Source: Sarocladium kiliense (Eukaryota > Ascomycota > Sordariomycetes > Hypocreales > Sarocladiaceae). From it: a DNA stretch of 64,000 bases. A program made the position numbers and the translations under genes. A model generated the notes under the pieces. It saw nothing but the letters and a program-made list of their open reading frames with translations. It made no database searches and had not been told where the DNA came from. Position 1 is the stretch's first letter, and each line of letters opens with the position of its first letter. The DNA lies in NCBI GenBank assembly GCA_030734395.1, contig JAUZTG010000020.1:1612001-1676000 (forward strand). The letters run 5' to 3'. Positions 32,147 to 42,268 of the stretch are shown here, piece after piece.

Positions 32147-33490
32147 ATGGTGATCAAGTACTTCCCGATCAAGCCGGCTGTAAGTCATCACCGGTCTTAT
32201 CATATATCTGGGCCGGACCTACCCACCACTTTGTGCACCACAAGACCGCTTCTAACACTTGTCCATAGATGGAGGAGGATTCGAATGGCTACCCACCGTC
32301 TGTGGATGACTCCAGGCTCCAGGCTCTCGCGTCTCGGGTCCTTGACCTCTCCCGGAACCTTGGTAATCCTCCCAGCCCACCTTCCTCGCCCCGGCCGCAA
32401 CCCAGCATCCTCTCCAACCGCTGGGTCTCCAGCACTTTTGTGAGAGGAACTCAGCCGTCCCTCTTCCCGGGGGTCTCTACAACCCGCATGTCGCCAAACA
32501 GACATGTCAGAATTGACCCTTATGGGGATGTCACCCTTAAGGATGAGAACGAGTTTGGTACGGTGACTTACACCGTCTGCTCGCGGACCCTGAGCCTCGC
32601 TTCTCCGTTGTTCAGATCCGTCTTTGAAGGAGATATCCCCAAACTACCACTTTCGCAGCTAGCCAAGAACCCCAAGCACTTCAAGTCCTGGGCAATGGAC
32701 CCCATGCTTCGGGCTCTTCACCACCAGCGTGTCACCGGCCACGACGAAGCCGGTGCCGAGAAGCTCGCTGAGTTTGCTCTGCATTGCCATCAGTTCGACT
32801 GTGCCAGAGCCCTGGGACCTTGGGCTACTGGATGGGCTCTTCGAAGTAAGATCACCACGCCTGACGATGTCGCAATGATCTACGTCACAGGCATCACGAT
32901 GGACTCGGAACCCATTCAGGACATTGCCAAAAAGCACGCTCATCTTGTGGGCCCTCTGGACTGGCTCGAATGGCCCTCTCATCCCGTGCTGGCAGAGATC
33001 CCAAAAGACAAGGGCCGTAAGTGAATGAACCTATCCCATCTTTGCCTTGTCAAGGTCTCTTCTTGGGCCGAATCCCTGAGTCTTTACAGATGAGATGTTC
33101 AAGCACCTCATCCAACCGCTGGAAGCCGCGACAAACCTCATTGCCAAGTTCATCCAGAACATATACGCGACATGGGGCGATGAACATTGTTATTACGTCT
33201 GTACCGAATGTGGGACTACCAGCGAAGACGAACCTTCGACCTGCAACGAGCTATGCCAAGTTCGCTGGTGCAACGGTGGGATCAGAGCTGAAGTGTTACA
33301 TCGGCTTGTGTGTGACACGGGAATGATGCGTGAGGATCGTTTGTACCTGATTGTCTCTGCTCAACGTCTGATTGAACCAATATTGGAGTTCATCAAAGAC
33401 TTGGACTATCCTTGTCCTTGGCCTTATCATTGTCCTCTGCATGTGGAGCTCAAGAAGCTTGCGAAGGGACTGAGGGAGATCCAGGGTTGA
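32147..33490 (+). CDS. BTB/POZ-like domain protein
   Basis: Three exons, 32147-32179, 32269-33016 and 33090-33490, give 393 residues. The first exon encodes only 11 residues (MVIKYFPIKPA). Exon 2 also begins with an ATG, so a 5' UTR intron with a start at 32269 is possible. The BTB-like core is at about residues 90-130: DPYGDVTLKDENEFGTVTYT and then CSRTLSLASPLFRSVFEGD, the hallmark 'S..L...SPVFR.M' segment. The following LAEFALHCHQFDCARALGPWATGW matches the post-BTB helical part of fungal nuclear BTB proteins. The C-terminal exon has a small cysteine array (CYYVCTECGTTSEDEPSTCNELCQ) that might bind zinc. It shares layout with the minus-strand gene at 41411-41935, suggesting distant paralogy. 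Function unknown. Confidence 0.8.
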
Positions 33491-34418
33491 CGCGGGGCTT
33501 GTTCGTATTACCTTACGTGCCTTTTGAAGGCTACTTAGCATGGTCTAAGGATCGCGAAGTAACAAAATTGAAGTTGTCATTCAGTTCGATGCACCTTGGT
33601 CTCACATTTGTGTTGCCAGCCATACTAGAACATTATCAAGTCAAGTTTTTACATGTCACGCTTCCATTGCGTCCTAATCGTCAAGCTACACGTTGCCATC
33701 CATTCCTCACTGCGCCTGAGAAGGCGCTGTGGTGGTGGTGGAGGAGGTGGCGGCCGTGCCCACATTACTGGGCAGAGGTGGCGCACAATGAGTCTCATCC
33801 CTCAAGCATCTATTGTGGCAATCCTGGCAAAGGCCACCCAACTTGTTGACATCTGCTATTTTTCGGCATTGGCATGTATAGAGCATAGGTTGTAGCCCAT
33901 GGGCACACCAAGCCATGGCAAAGTTCACCATGCTGGACTTTTCGACGATTGCCTGTCCGCGCACGCAAGACTCGTGTATTAGTACCCTTGTCCGTTTGAG
34001 GCAAAGTCAGACAGATAGAGTATTGAGCTAGGTAACTCGGATCTGTCCGAAGGGAAGTGGGGGACGCAGACATACCATGCTGACTAGTGGATATGACGAG
34101 TAAACTCGTTTGAGTACTATGAAGTTGCAACGGGTTGGTGATGATGTGCTTGCCTGTGACTAGAGACTGATGGACCAAGATTTGGCTCCGGAGCCTGACC
34201 GCTCTTTGGGGTCTATTTATCGGCGTCCCAATGGGCCATACAGTCTGGATACACGGTGATCAGCACAGTGTACAGTACATGAGTTCAGAGAGAGGAGTGA
34301 CATGCCTCGGTACCGGCAGCGCCACCACCAGGCCTGGCCACCGCCGGCAATCGAACGGGCACTCTCAGTGAAGCCCTCAGAGATAGAGCTCTTACACTAA
34401 TGCACGCCTGCATAGTTG

Positions 34419-35700
34419 CAGTCTCCGGTCAGAGTATCCGCCCAATCATGGCCCAGAGTCGTTCGAGAAACAGCAGTTAAAAGGACGCATGGAACGAATG
34501 TTGCAGTCTCCGGTTGCTGAATACAGCAATAGCACCCTCAGAGACCTGTTAAAATGGGAATAGCTGATCCAGTCGCAGTCCAATCATCGTCGACGGCATC
34601 CAAGACATGTCGGAGCTCAGGTCCTGCTCCGTGGAGAAGCATGGTCGCGTTCTGCCCTGAGTTGCCACACTGCGAGCCCTGGAGAGCAGTCTCTGGGAAA
34701 ACGCCAGTTGCTGTAGTCAGAACCATTTAAGTAGCTACAACTACAGCCTCCTACTCATCTGAGCGGTGCAGGACAAGCTTGTGATGAGGCCCAGCTCTAG
34801 TGAAGCAGCAGAGTTGCGAACAGAAGATAAGAGCATGCATGTTCTCAGACACACAGTCTCCGGTTTCCATATACAGTCTAGTCGTCATCGACGTTGTGAG
34901 ACATTGTGATCGTGAGGTTCAGCCTGTTCCAAGGACTACAGTCGTGAACACGGTCGAGGAGGCCAGAAGTCACAGATAAAAGCATGCAGCCGTGCATACT
35001 TGCAGCTTCCGGTTTCCAGATGCAGCCTAGTCGTCCTGTTCTTCCAAGACATCTTGGGAGAAGAGCTTCAGCTCAGCGAAGGAGGTCAGTCCTCATGTCT
35101 GTTCGACGGACACAGAGGACACAGGTGAAACAATGCAGGGGTGAAAAGTGACAGTCTCCGGTTCCCGTATGTAGTCTAGTTCTCTTGAGCCACCCCAGAA
35201 TAGTGATGGTGAGGTTCAGCTTCACCAAATGGCTTGCTCCTACTGGTCGTTCCGAGGCACAGTGGTCGGAGGTGAAACGATGCAGGCGTGCATACTTGCA
35301 GCTTCCGATTTCTAGATTGAGGCTAGTCCTTAGCAACTATACCAGGGGATGCTGGTAAAGAGAGCCAGGATCAAGGCGGGCGAAGCCGTCGTGGACCGTG
35401 TTGGGAGGCCGGGAAGCAGCAGTTAAAAGCATGCAGGCGTGCATACTTGCAGATTCCGGTTTCTAGATCTAGTCTAGTCCAGTCCCAGCCACACAAGGGA
35501 TGCTAGTAGCGAAGGTTCAGCTTCACGAATCAACGCAGCGCCCTCGCCGGCTCAGTCCTGTTCTAAGCTCTATAAAGGAATCGGAGACTGCAATTATGCA
35601 CGACTGCATGGCCTTGTCTGGTGCTTCTTGGCTGCAGTCTCCGATTCCTAGATCGAGCCTAGTCCCTTGACCGAGCCTTGGAAGACATCGCCAAGGTCCG
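34419..35700. repeat. Degenerate tandem array, period about 149 bp (298-bp dimers)
   Basis: A core of the form CAG(T/C)(C/T)TCCGGTTTC followed by YAGAT and AGYCTAGTC recurs with its CAG at 34419, 34504, 34854, 35003, 35152, 35299, 35450 and 35635. The middle five are spaced 149, 149, 147 and 151 bp. Upstream of several cores lies GCATGCAGGCGTGCATACTTG (near 34982, 35281 and 35430). A second marker, GAGGTTCAGC or AAGGTTCAGC, recurs near 34915, 35211 and 35512, about 298 bp apart, so adjacent units form dimers. Copies have diverged strongly outside the core, so the array is old. No open frame follows the repeat period. Confidence 0.8.
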
Positions 35701-36874
35701 ATTACGCGTAGAGCATCGTGTGGTCGGAGCATGGTGCCATCGACAAGCATCGAACATGTCTTAATAGCTTCGGTATAGCAGATATGACAGAGGTTCGAGG
35801 TTTCATTCACGGATTCTCAATCACGGTTACATCCGTTCCGTGGCAGCTGCAGATTCCTTAGGTGGGGGGTTGTCGTGAAGCTGTCGTGATACTCGATTTC
35901 GTCTTGTCTTCGATGGACCATATCCCGTATATCTGATCCGAGCCAATCATTTGAGACAATGGCACGTCGTCCAGTCCGACAAGTTCCGTCTGCGTGCACT
36001 CAAAGTAGAGGTACATTGACGGTACTGCCATTATTGCGACATCACAATCTCTTCCTGATGAACGTGACAGGAGAAAACAACAATTCCTCCTCAGCTGGTC
36101 TCGCTCTTTGCTTCTTCCGCACCTCTTTCCTGCAGGTATCCGGCCCAGATGCAACCTTGCTATCAAGCTATCGACTTCGGTGAGTTTCGATCATCCGGTC
36201 TTATCGCCCAAATGCAGCCACCATCGCAACGCAGAGTAGCACCATCCTTCGGATGCAACTGATACCTTGGAGACATTTCCAGCTTCGTCAATCGGATCAT
36301 CCGCCTGGAATGCAGCTCGAAAGGCTAATCACATCCCGCGCTGCTGCAGGACGACCAAAATGTATAATACTATGCATTAGGGTGCGGCCGCGATGTATGC
36401 ATGGCGTTCCGTGTTTGCTCAGCTGCAATGCAACCCCCGCTCAGCCAGAGCCTGATTGTTTCTCCTAGTACAGGGTGGTATGGTTGGGCAATCCTTCCAA
36501 CTCGGCAGTTGTTTTTGTGATGATCATGGTATGATCGTGGCTTGTTCACAGCTATAGGAGGCCTCGTATATGTCCAACCTGCATGTCGCATTGCTGGCCA
36601 GTTCTAGTATCACGGCTTCATCGGGCGGCAAGGCAGACATGCAGATCCGGGCGGGGTGGTTTCTCTTTGCTTCTTCTTGATGCCCGACTGAGACACTCTG
36701 CTGCGACTTGGCTCTTGTTTGTCTCTCCACTTATCATGCCACATGCCGGGCTCACGGAGTCAAAGCAGGTTTTGACCCTTCGAAGGCGCCCGTTCGGAAG
36801 CCCAATCATGCTGCATGTCCGTGGCGTAGTGAACACGTTGTCCAGCATGGGTCTCGACCCAATGTGACTAGGAT

Positions 36875-36975
36875 CGGGGACCCGGACGGGATGGGCGATA
36901 CCCGTCCCTGGTCCCGAAGCTTATGGAACTTTCGTTCCGAAATGATCATCATGGGTCGCGGGCCGTGATCGGCCC
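36875..36975. other. Three consecutive perfect hairpins
   Basis: First, GGGACC and ACGGG on the left (36877-36890) pair with CCCGT and GGTCCC on the right (36901-36915). Second, GGAAC (36925-36929) pairs with GTTCC (36934-36938) around a TTTC loop. Third, GGGCCG (36960-36965) pairs with CGGCCC (36970-36975) around TGAT. Three such stems within 101 bp could mark a structured RNA or a mobile-element end. No gene is recognised here. Confidence 0.5.
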
Positions 36976-37141
36976 CTCCATGCCCAGACATGCTGATTCT
37001 CACCGGTCAAGCGGTGGCTGGCTGAACAGTTGTATTGCATGAGACTATCACCAGAAGCAAGCGTCTCATTCGTTGCCGAGTCTTGCTGCACTTTGAGGTC
37101 GGGCATGGCTGCATCTGGACCGTCTCGTGATCATGTCATGA

Positions 37142-37360
37142 TTGTCAATCACGGTGAGAGCTTCACCCATCATTGGTTGATCCGTGGAGGCGCTGCACGT
37201 TGGTCGAACATGCGGAGAGCTACACGCTTTGTTGGTCAAGGCCCGGAATTTCTGCATGATGGTCGAACACGGTGAATGCCTCCTGATTCATTGGCTGGAA
37301 GAACGTGTCCCCATGCAAGCTGGTCATTCACGGTGTGAGCTGCACCATCCATTGGGTGTG
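37142..37360. repeat. Degenerate tandem repeat of about 60 bp, four copies
   Basis: Copies start at 37142, 37201, 37260 and 37321 (spacing 59, 59 and 61). The consensus is close to TGGTCGAACACGGTGAGAGC followed by a C-rich stretch and CATTGGTTG. A weaker partial copy may precede it at 37096. Two copies of ATTGGTTCC(C)TTATCCGA at 37404 and 37444 continue the repetitive character. Confidence 0.75.
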
Positions 37361-38916
37361 AGTTGCAGCGTCACTGTGCCATTGCATGTGTACTGCATAC
37401 AATATTGGTTCCTTATCCGAAGTTCGCAATGTCTGCTGGCCTCATTGGTTCCCTTATCCGATCATGAGGACATTCACTACGCCGCTCCGTGGGGGATCAT
37501 CGTGGTCGGGCAGTCCGTTCCGGCATGGACAGATGTGTTGAACAATCCTCAGGCGTAGCCCCCCGTCAGCCCCGAGATTGAGAGCATCCCTGGCTCGATT
37601 CCCCTCTGGTGAGCACACCAACATGTCGGACATGCCAACCTGTGGCTGCTCTCGCACGGATGGTTGAGCTTCACGAGCAGAAGGTGTGCGGTAAGCGACT
37701 CAGGTAGCATACCTTAGTCGAAGTAGTCCTCAGCCAGGGAATTGGCTCCTGGTTCTGCTGTGCCAGAGCCTCCCTCCCCGTACTGAGAATCGCAGCAGGG
37801 TAACTCACATTGGGAGCAACATTCCAGTAGCTTTACTCGTATGATCTTGATAAGTGACATGAGTTCGAACTCCGTGAGCGAAGACCACTGTGCTATGCGT
37901 GAAGAAAGATGTCATCCTGCGCCACATATGCACACACCGTGCTCTCGGTTGTGTGATCCGGTGATCGAGTCCCAAGAAGCAATTCGTAATAGGGTAGGGC
38001 GATTCAATGGCACTGCGACGCTCTTTGTCAAGCCTGACACCGTTTTGGAGTCGTCTGAACTGGCTTGACGTTGATCTCCTTCAACTTGCGATAACCCAGA
38101 CAGCCCTTTGGCAGTCCTTGACGACAGTAACAACGTCAAACCTTCCGTTCAGGGTCATTGCCAATAGCACAATTCACTCCTTGAAAGTAGTCCCGTGACC
38201 TCTCGCGTGTCAAGTCACATCCTGGTCACTTCTTTACCTCGAAGCGCTCAACTCCTATCAACTTACCACGCCTTCCCCTCCACGACGAAGCCCTTTTTCA
38301 TTTCAATTACTTCAACGATACTTTTGTACATTCTGGGCATTCCACAGATATGATTGTGAGCTGTTCCCGAGAACAATAGCCTCTCCCCAGCGGCGATGAG
38401 GAATCTCGACCTTCCCATTGGTGATACTTCGTCGGAGCGCGCTCCGTCAACGATGACGTAGATGGCGTAAATCCTCAATAATCATTGGTCAAATCCTCAC
38501 CGGAGTGAATCCCGACGACTTTTGGAATTCTTTTTTCGTTGCGATGCTATTCGTTGTTCATCTTCGAGATGTCAATGCCCATTGGCTCACGCATGGAGCT
38601 CCGGTGGTGCAGGGAAGGGTTCAACGGCCAAGATGTGCACTCCCTCGTCTCAGAAACATGATTGGGAGTTTCTGTCAGTGGCTGAGTCATGCAGCATCTC
38701 GTTGTGCAGTTTCAGAGGTAAGGGTGTCGTGAAGGAGGCTTGTTGTTGGATATCGGAGGCGGACCTCTGCTCCGATGCATATAAACCCCGGTCTCGGGGT
38801 CTGAACTTGCATGAAAGTGCAAAACGAGCAGCGAATGGGGTCTAGAAATGTAAATAGACGATCCATTTTAGAAACCTTGGGCTGGGCGTGTCTGTAGTAT
38901 GCGTGCTTCGGATGAT

Positions 38917-40119
38917 CTACCTACCCGTCGCGGGTGTCAGATCCTTAAGGAACGACCAAAACGTGTCTCTCTTCCATCCCTTCTCCTTCCAGTCGTTTGC
39001 CGATTTCGGGAACGTCTCGACGACACCGTAAAGCGATGCATCGTGCGCAAATACGAACCACACATTCTCCTGCGCATCAGCCTCTTGCACCCTCCTCACC
39101 GTCTCCATCGAGTCGTCGTAGTCAACATACACCGCCGGCTCCAGCAACGGCTCATCCGGCCTTCGATCGAACTTCGTATGCAGCTCGGTGAAGGCAGCGG
39201 GAAAGTCGCCAATACTACCGGGACAGCAAGTGGCGAGCTGAGCACGTATGAGGGATGGTAGCTGGCTTGCGTCGGCGGGATAAGGTAGGTGCCTGGTTGG
39301 ACGCATGACGCCTGGGTGATGGCAGAGGTCGGCGCCCATGAAGATGAAGGTATCAGGGTTCGAAGATGTGCGTGCGAGGCCACCGAGATGACCGATTGCG
39401 TGGCCGGGTGTATTTAGAAGATAGAATGATCCATCACCAAAGTAGTCGTACGTCGGCACTTGACCGGCTTTCATGTCGTCATCGAAGGAGATCTCTTGAA
39501 GATTTCGACCTCTAGAGGTAAATCTTGGTCAGCAACAAATGACGTTGTACGAAGATTTACTTTGACATACTCGAAGTACTTGTCCAGCATGAACGAGTCC
39601 GGATTTGTTGGGTAGCCTGGAAGGAGGTTTTTCTTGAAGTCGGGCCCAACGACCAGATCAACGGACTTGGGGAAGAGTGAGGGATCGCCAATGTGATCCC
39701 AATGCCAGTGACTGTGTCCTTCTCGTCAGCGCCCATTACTCGACAAAGATCGGCAAGAGTTCTCACCTCCAAATGATGGCCTCAATCTCTGATGGATCAA
39801 CTCCATTTTCTTGCAGTATCTCAGTCACATCCCTATCAACTCTCACGTCGAATTGCTTCGGCACTCTGGCGTTCATTGCTGGAGAGAACCCCTTCTGCCT
39901 GTCCTTTGGCACGCCGAGGTCAAACAGCACCTTGCGCCTCCCATCGCTACTCTCGACTAGGAATGACCATGTTGTCACTTCGGGAAGGACATCAAACCCT
40001 GGCACTGTTGGTTGAGTGAAGATCTTGGCTGGGATGCCTGGCACACGGAGGGTAGTGTCAATGACGCTAACTCGTGACACTGCGCCGGGGGGAACGTCGA
40101 ACTTAGGAGGAGAAGGCAT
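38917..40119 (-). CDS. Metallo-beta-lactamase-fold hydrolase (lactonase-like)
   Basis: Three exons in transcript order, 40119-39767, 39711-39571 and 39511-38917, give 362 residues. The metal-binding motif HxHxDH is present as HWHWDH (His119, His121, Asp123, His124), created across the first splice junction. A further His is in LLNTPGHAIGHLGGL and an Asp in FIFMGADLCHHPG, completing a di-metal site of the glyoxalase II and N-acyl-homoserine-lactonase type. Fungal relatives are often annotated as quorum-quenching-like or lactonase-like enzymes, but the substrate cannot be read. There is no signal peptide. The ancestral function could be detoxification or lactone or thioester hydrolysis. Its neighbours (BTB-like gene, desert) give no clue. 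Confidence 0.88.
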
Positions 40120-41410
40120 TGTTGCGGTCGCTTATTGTGTTCGAGGGATTGCCAGTTGTTTTGGAATGCGATGATCTGAAGTCGATGAGTTTGAGGCGCT
40201 CATTGTTTAAGTGCGTCGTAAAGGCGCAGTTGATCCCTGCCGAGAAGCGTCATGGTGGATATTTGTGCTTGTTAGTCACAGAGTGTGTACACTGTGACTC
40301 CTGCAAACGATTCATTGTCAGCAAAAGCTAGAGTTTAGACGGATTGCACCGGCCCCCCAATTACGGCCCTGATGGCCGTTTCTCAAGGTTTTCGAGGTTT
40401 AAACGTGAGCGATTCTCCTGAATGCATTGCGAAATCCAGATTCCTTCATGATCTCTCGTGGCCGGGATTGCCGCACTGCTAGGATCTGTTGTCCAAGAGA
40501 TCCTGGCCGTTTTGGTATTTTTGGGGTTTTAGCGCACCTGAAACTGCGATGCGATAGTAACGAGACCTTAAACACATGACCAAGCTTGAGGCTTGTTCAG
40601 CTGGAGTCGTGATGCGAAATTTATGAGTGGCCGGTCCATCAGGTAAGCTAAAGACATCACTAGAATGCACCAAATTTCGAGGGTAGCCATTGTGACTGGA
40701 TGAAGCATATGATGCGCAGAGATGCTTCGTGCACAGATGCTGGACTACGATGCTTTGCAAGTAATTCCGAGGTAAGTTTCGGACGGCACATCGACATGAC
40801 ATAACGTGTTCTCTCTCATGTAGCTTCCCATGCGTTCAAGGCCTGGCTGCCTGACGTTCGTGAACCCGTCTCCGCCAATCCGCTCCCTTTCCGTTTTTCC
40901 ATGCTCGATGATCACTGCGATCATGTGTATTGGTCAATCTTCAGCTTCTGCATGCTCTTGCCATAAACATGCTGAAAACCGTCGATATTCAGCCTCCGAA
41001 TCAGTCGCAGCTCTGTACTGAGTGGGCACGCCGAGATTCCCGTGCAGTCGTGGGACCCCATGGAGGAGAGCCTGCTTTTCAGCGTAGCGACATTGTTTTC
41101 CTCACATGCTTTAGTGAAGGGCCAGAGCTGAGCGGACTTCAGAATCGTAATGAACATGGTTACACGGTAACCCTAATCACATAGACCGATGTGGGCCGGT
41201 GCTCTCTTGTCTCTCAATTGCCATGTTTCGTGATCTTCGGTCAAGCGTCCTACGGCCTCTTGTAGAGTTGTAGCAAACCAGGTTTTACTTTGCAGGATCA
41301 TCTCCTGCAAGTGTCCTGGGAAACTGTTGGCCAATTCTTTCAGTGACAGACAATAATGTTCTGCCTACGCGAAGTATTGTTCCCCAGGCGCTTGAGAAGA
41401 GGTTGTCTTT
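40120..41410. other. Intergenic region, no gene seen
   Basis: About 1.3 kb between two minus-strand genes. It should contain the promoter of the metallo-hydrolase and the 3' UTR of the BTB-like gene. Open frames are short and unrecognisable. Confidence 0.5.
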
Positions 41411-41935
41411 TCAGTCTCGCTTCAAATCCGGGCTTGAACAGTCTGACGGCACTGGCGACCACTGTGTCCAGCGATGGTGATTTGTCAATCGGTTCGCCAT
41501 GATCATGAAAGCGAGATCTTCCTCGGTATCTCGCAAAGTCTGGGCATGGCACCAATTCTTGAGGAAAGGCTTCACCACTTCGATGAGGTCATATTTGTCA
41601 CAATGAACGGCAATGGAAGCCAAAATCCATGGTTCCAGTCTCTCAGGAACTTCGCTGCTCCGATGACGCACAATTCGCAGAATGTAGTCCATGGCCAACC
41701 GATCATCATCCTTTAGCGTGTTTTCAGGTCGTGCTGCTGTGCGAAGTGCGTGTCCTTCCTTGAAATTGGGCCCCATCATTGAACGAAAGACCGGAGACCC
41801 AATGCTGAGAATCTTGGACGAAACGAGGTAACTCTTCGAGTCCTCGGCAGCCTTCACTGTAAGCGTCAAATCACCATCAGGGTCCAAGTCGCTTGTCGCA
41901 TCCTTAGTGCGGGCGGTCTTGCGAGGTCTACTCAT
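41411..41935 (-). CDS. Small BTB/POZ-domain protein
   Basis: 174 residues from ATG 41935. A likely 5' UTR intron at 41936-41989 has a GTGAGT donor and a TATCAG acceptor directly before the ATG. The core reads DPDGDLTLTVKAAEDSKSYL, then SSKILSIGSPVFRSMMGPNF, then the TLKDDDRLAMDYILRIVRHRSSEVP segment and a helical LASIAVHCDKYDLIEVVKPFLKNWC, the order seen in fungal nuclear BTB proteins. The final 25 residues after MIMANRL look unlike the family, so the true C-terminus may use another unrecognised intron. Function unknown; probably a protein-interaction module. Confidence 0.75.
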   Translation of the reverse strand: MSRPRKTARTKDATSDLDPDGDLTLTVKAAEDSKSYLVSSKILSIGSPVFRSMMGPNFKEGHALRTAARPENTLKDDDRLAMDYILRIVRHRSSEVPERLEPWILASIAVHCDKYDLIEVVKPFLKNWCHAQTLRDTEEDLAFMIMANRLTNHHRWTQWSPVPSDCSSPDLKRD

Positions 41936-42268
41936 CTGATACAGGTGATCAGTCTTCCAAGAACACTCTATAACGGCAAAGGTACTCACCTTGACGCAGT
42001 TTCGCCCGTGAGATCGGAGATGCAGGTTCCTCCAAATCGCAAGAAGAGGCAAGAAACATCGTCAGTGTGGACAGTGGAAAGTACACTCCGAGGGGGGGGG
42101 TTAGTAGCAGTGTGACCTGGCTGCAGTAGAATAGGCAGGTCGTTGTAGAATAGGCTCTATGGAGCTTTTTGTGCTTGCGGTCTTGTGGAGGACTCAGATT
42201 CCAAAATGAATCACAGATCCGGCGACAATAGCAATGAGAACTCAATGGCGGAAAGAATTAGCATGACA
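41936..42268. other. Short region between BTB gene and TRM44
   Basis: About 330 bp. It contains the proposed 5' UTR intron of the BTB gene (41936-41989), a poly-G tract near 42092-42100 and the TRM44 3' end. No additional gene. Confidence 0.5.

Larger units (their letters stand above)
33491..38916. other. 5.4-kb gene desert with decayed repeat arrays and hairpins
   Basis: No open frame here has a recognisable domain or credible splicing. The DNA is not featureless. It carries a short (TGG)n tract (about 33729-33755), a degenerate array with a period near 149 bp (34419-35700), three adjacent perfect hairpins (36875-36975) and a degenerate array of about 60 bp units (37142-37360). It looks like a region of old tandem duplications rather than coding sequence. 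Confidence 0.6.

Noticed and set aside
34419..37360. CRISPR array or phage-like repeat
   Set aside because: The repeats are long, degenerate and without regular unique spacers or cas genes. The DNA is eukaryotic.
37850..37880. tRNA-like B-box sequence (GAGTTCGAACTCC)
   Set aside because: The T-stem pairs poorly and no acceptor stem or D-arm is found at the right distance.
41990..42052. Upstream coding exon for the small BTB gene
   Set aside because: The apparent start is TTG, and the frame beginning with a real ATG meets a stop after splicing. It is better read as 5' UTR plus an intron.
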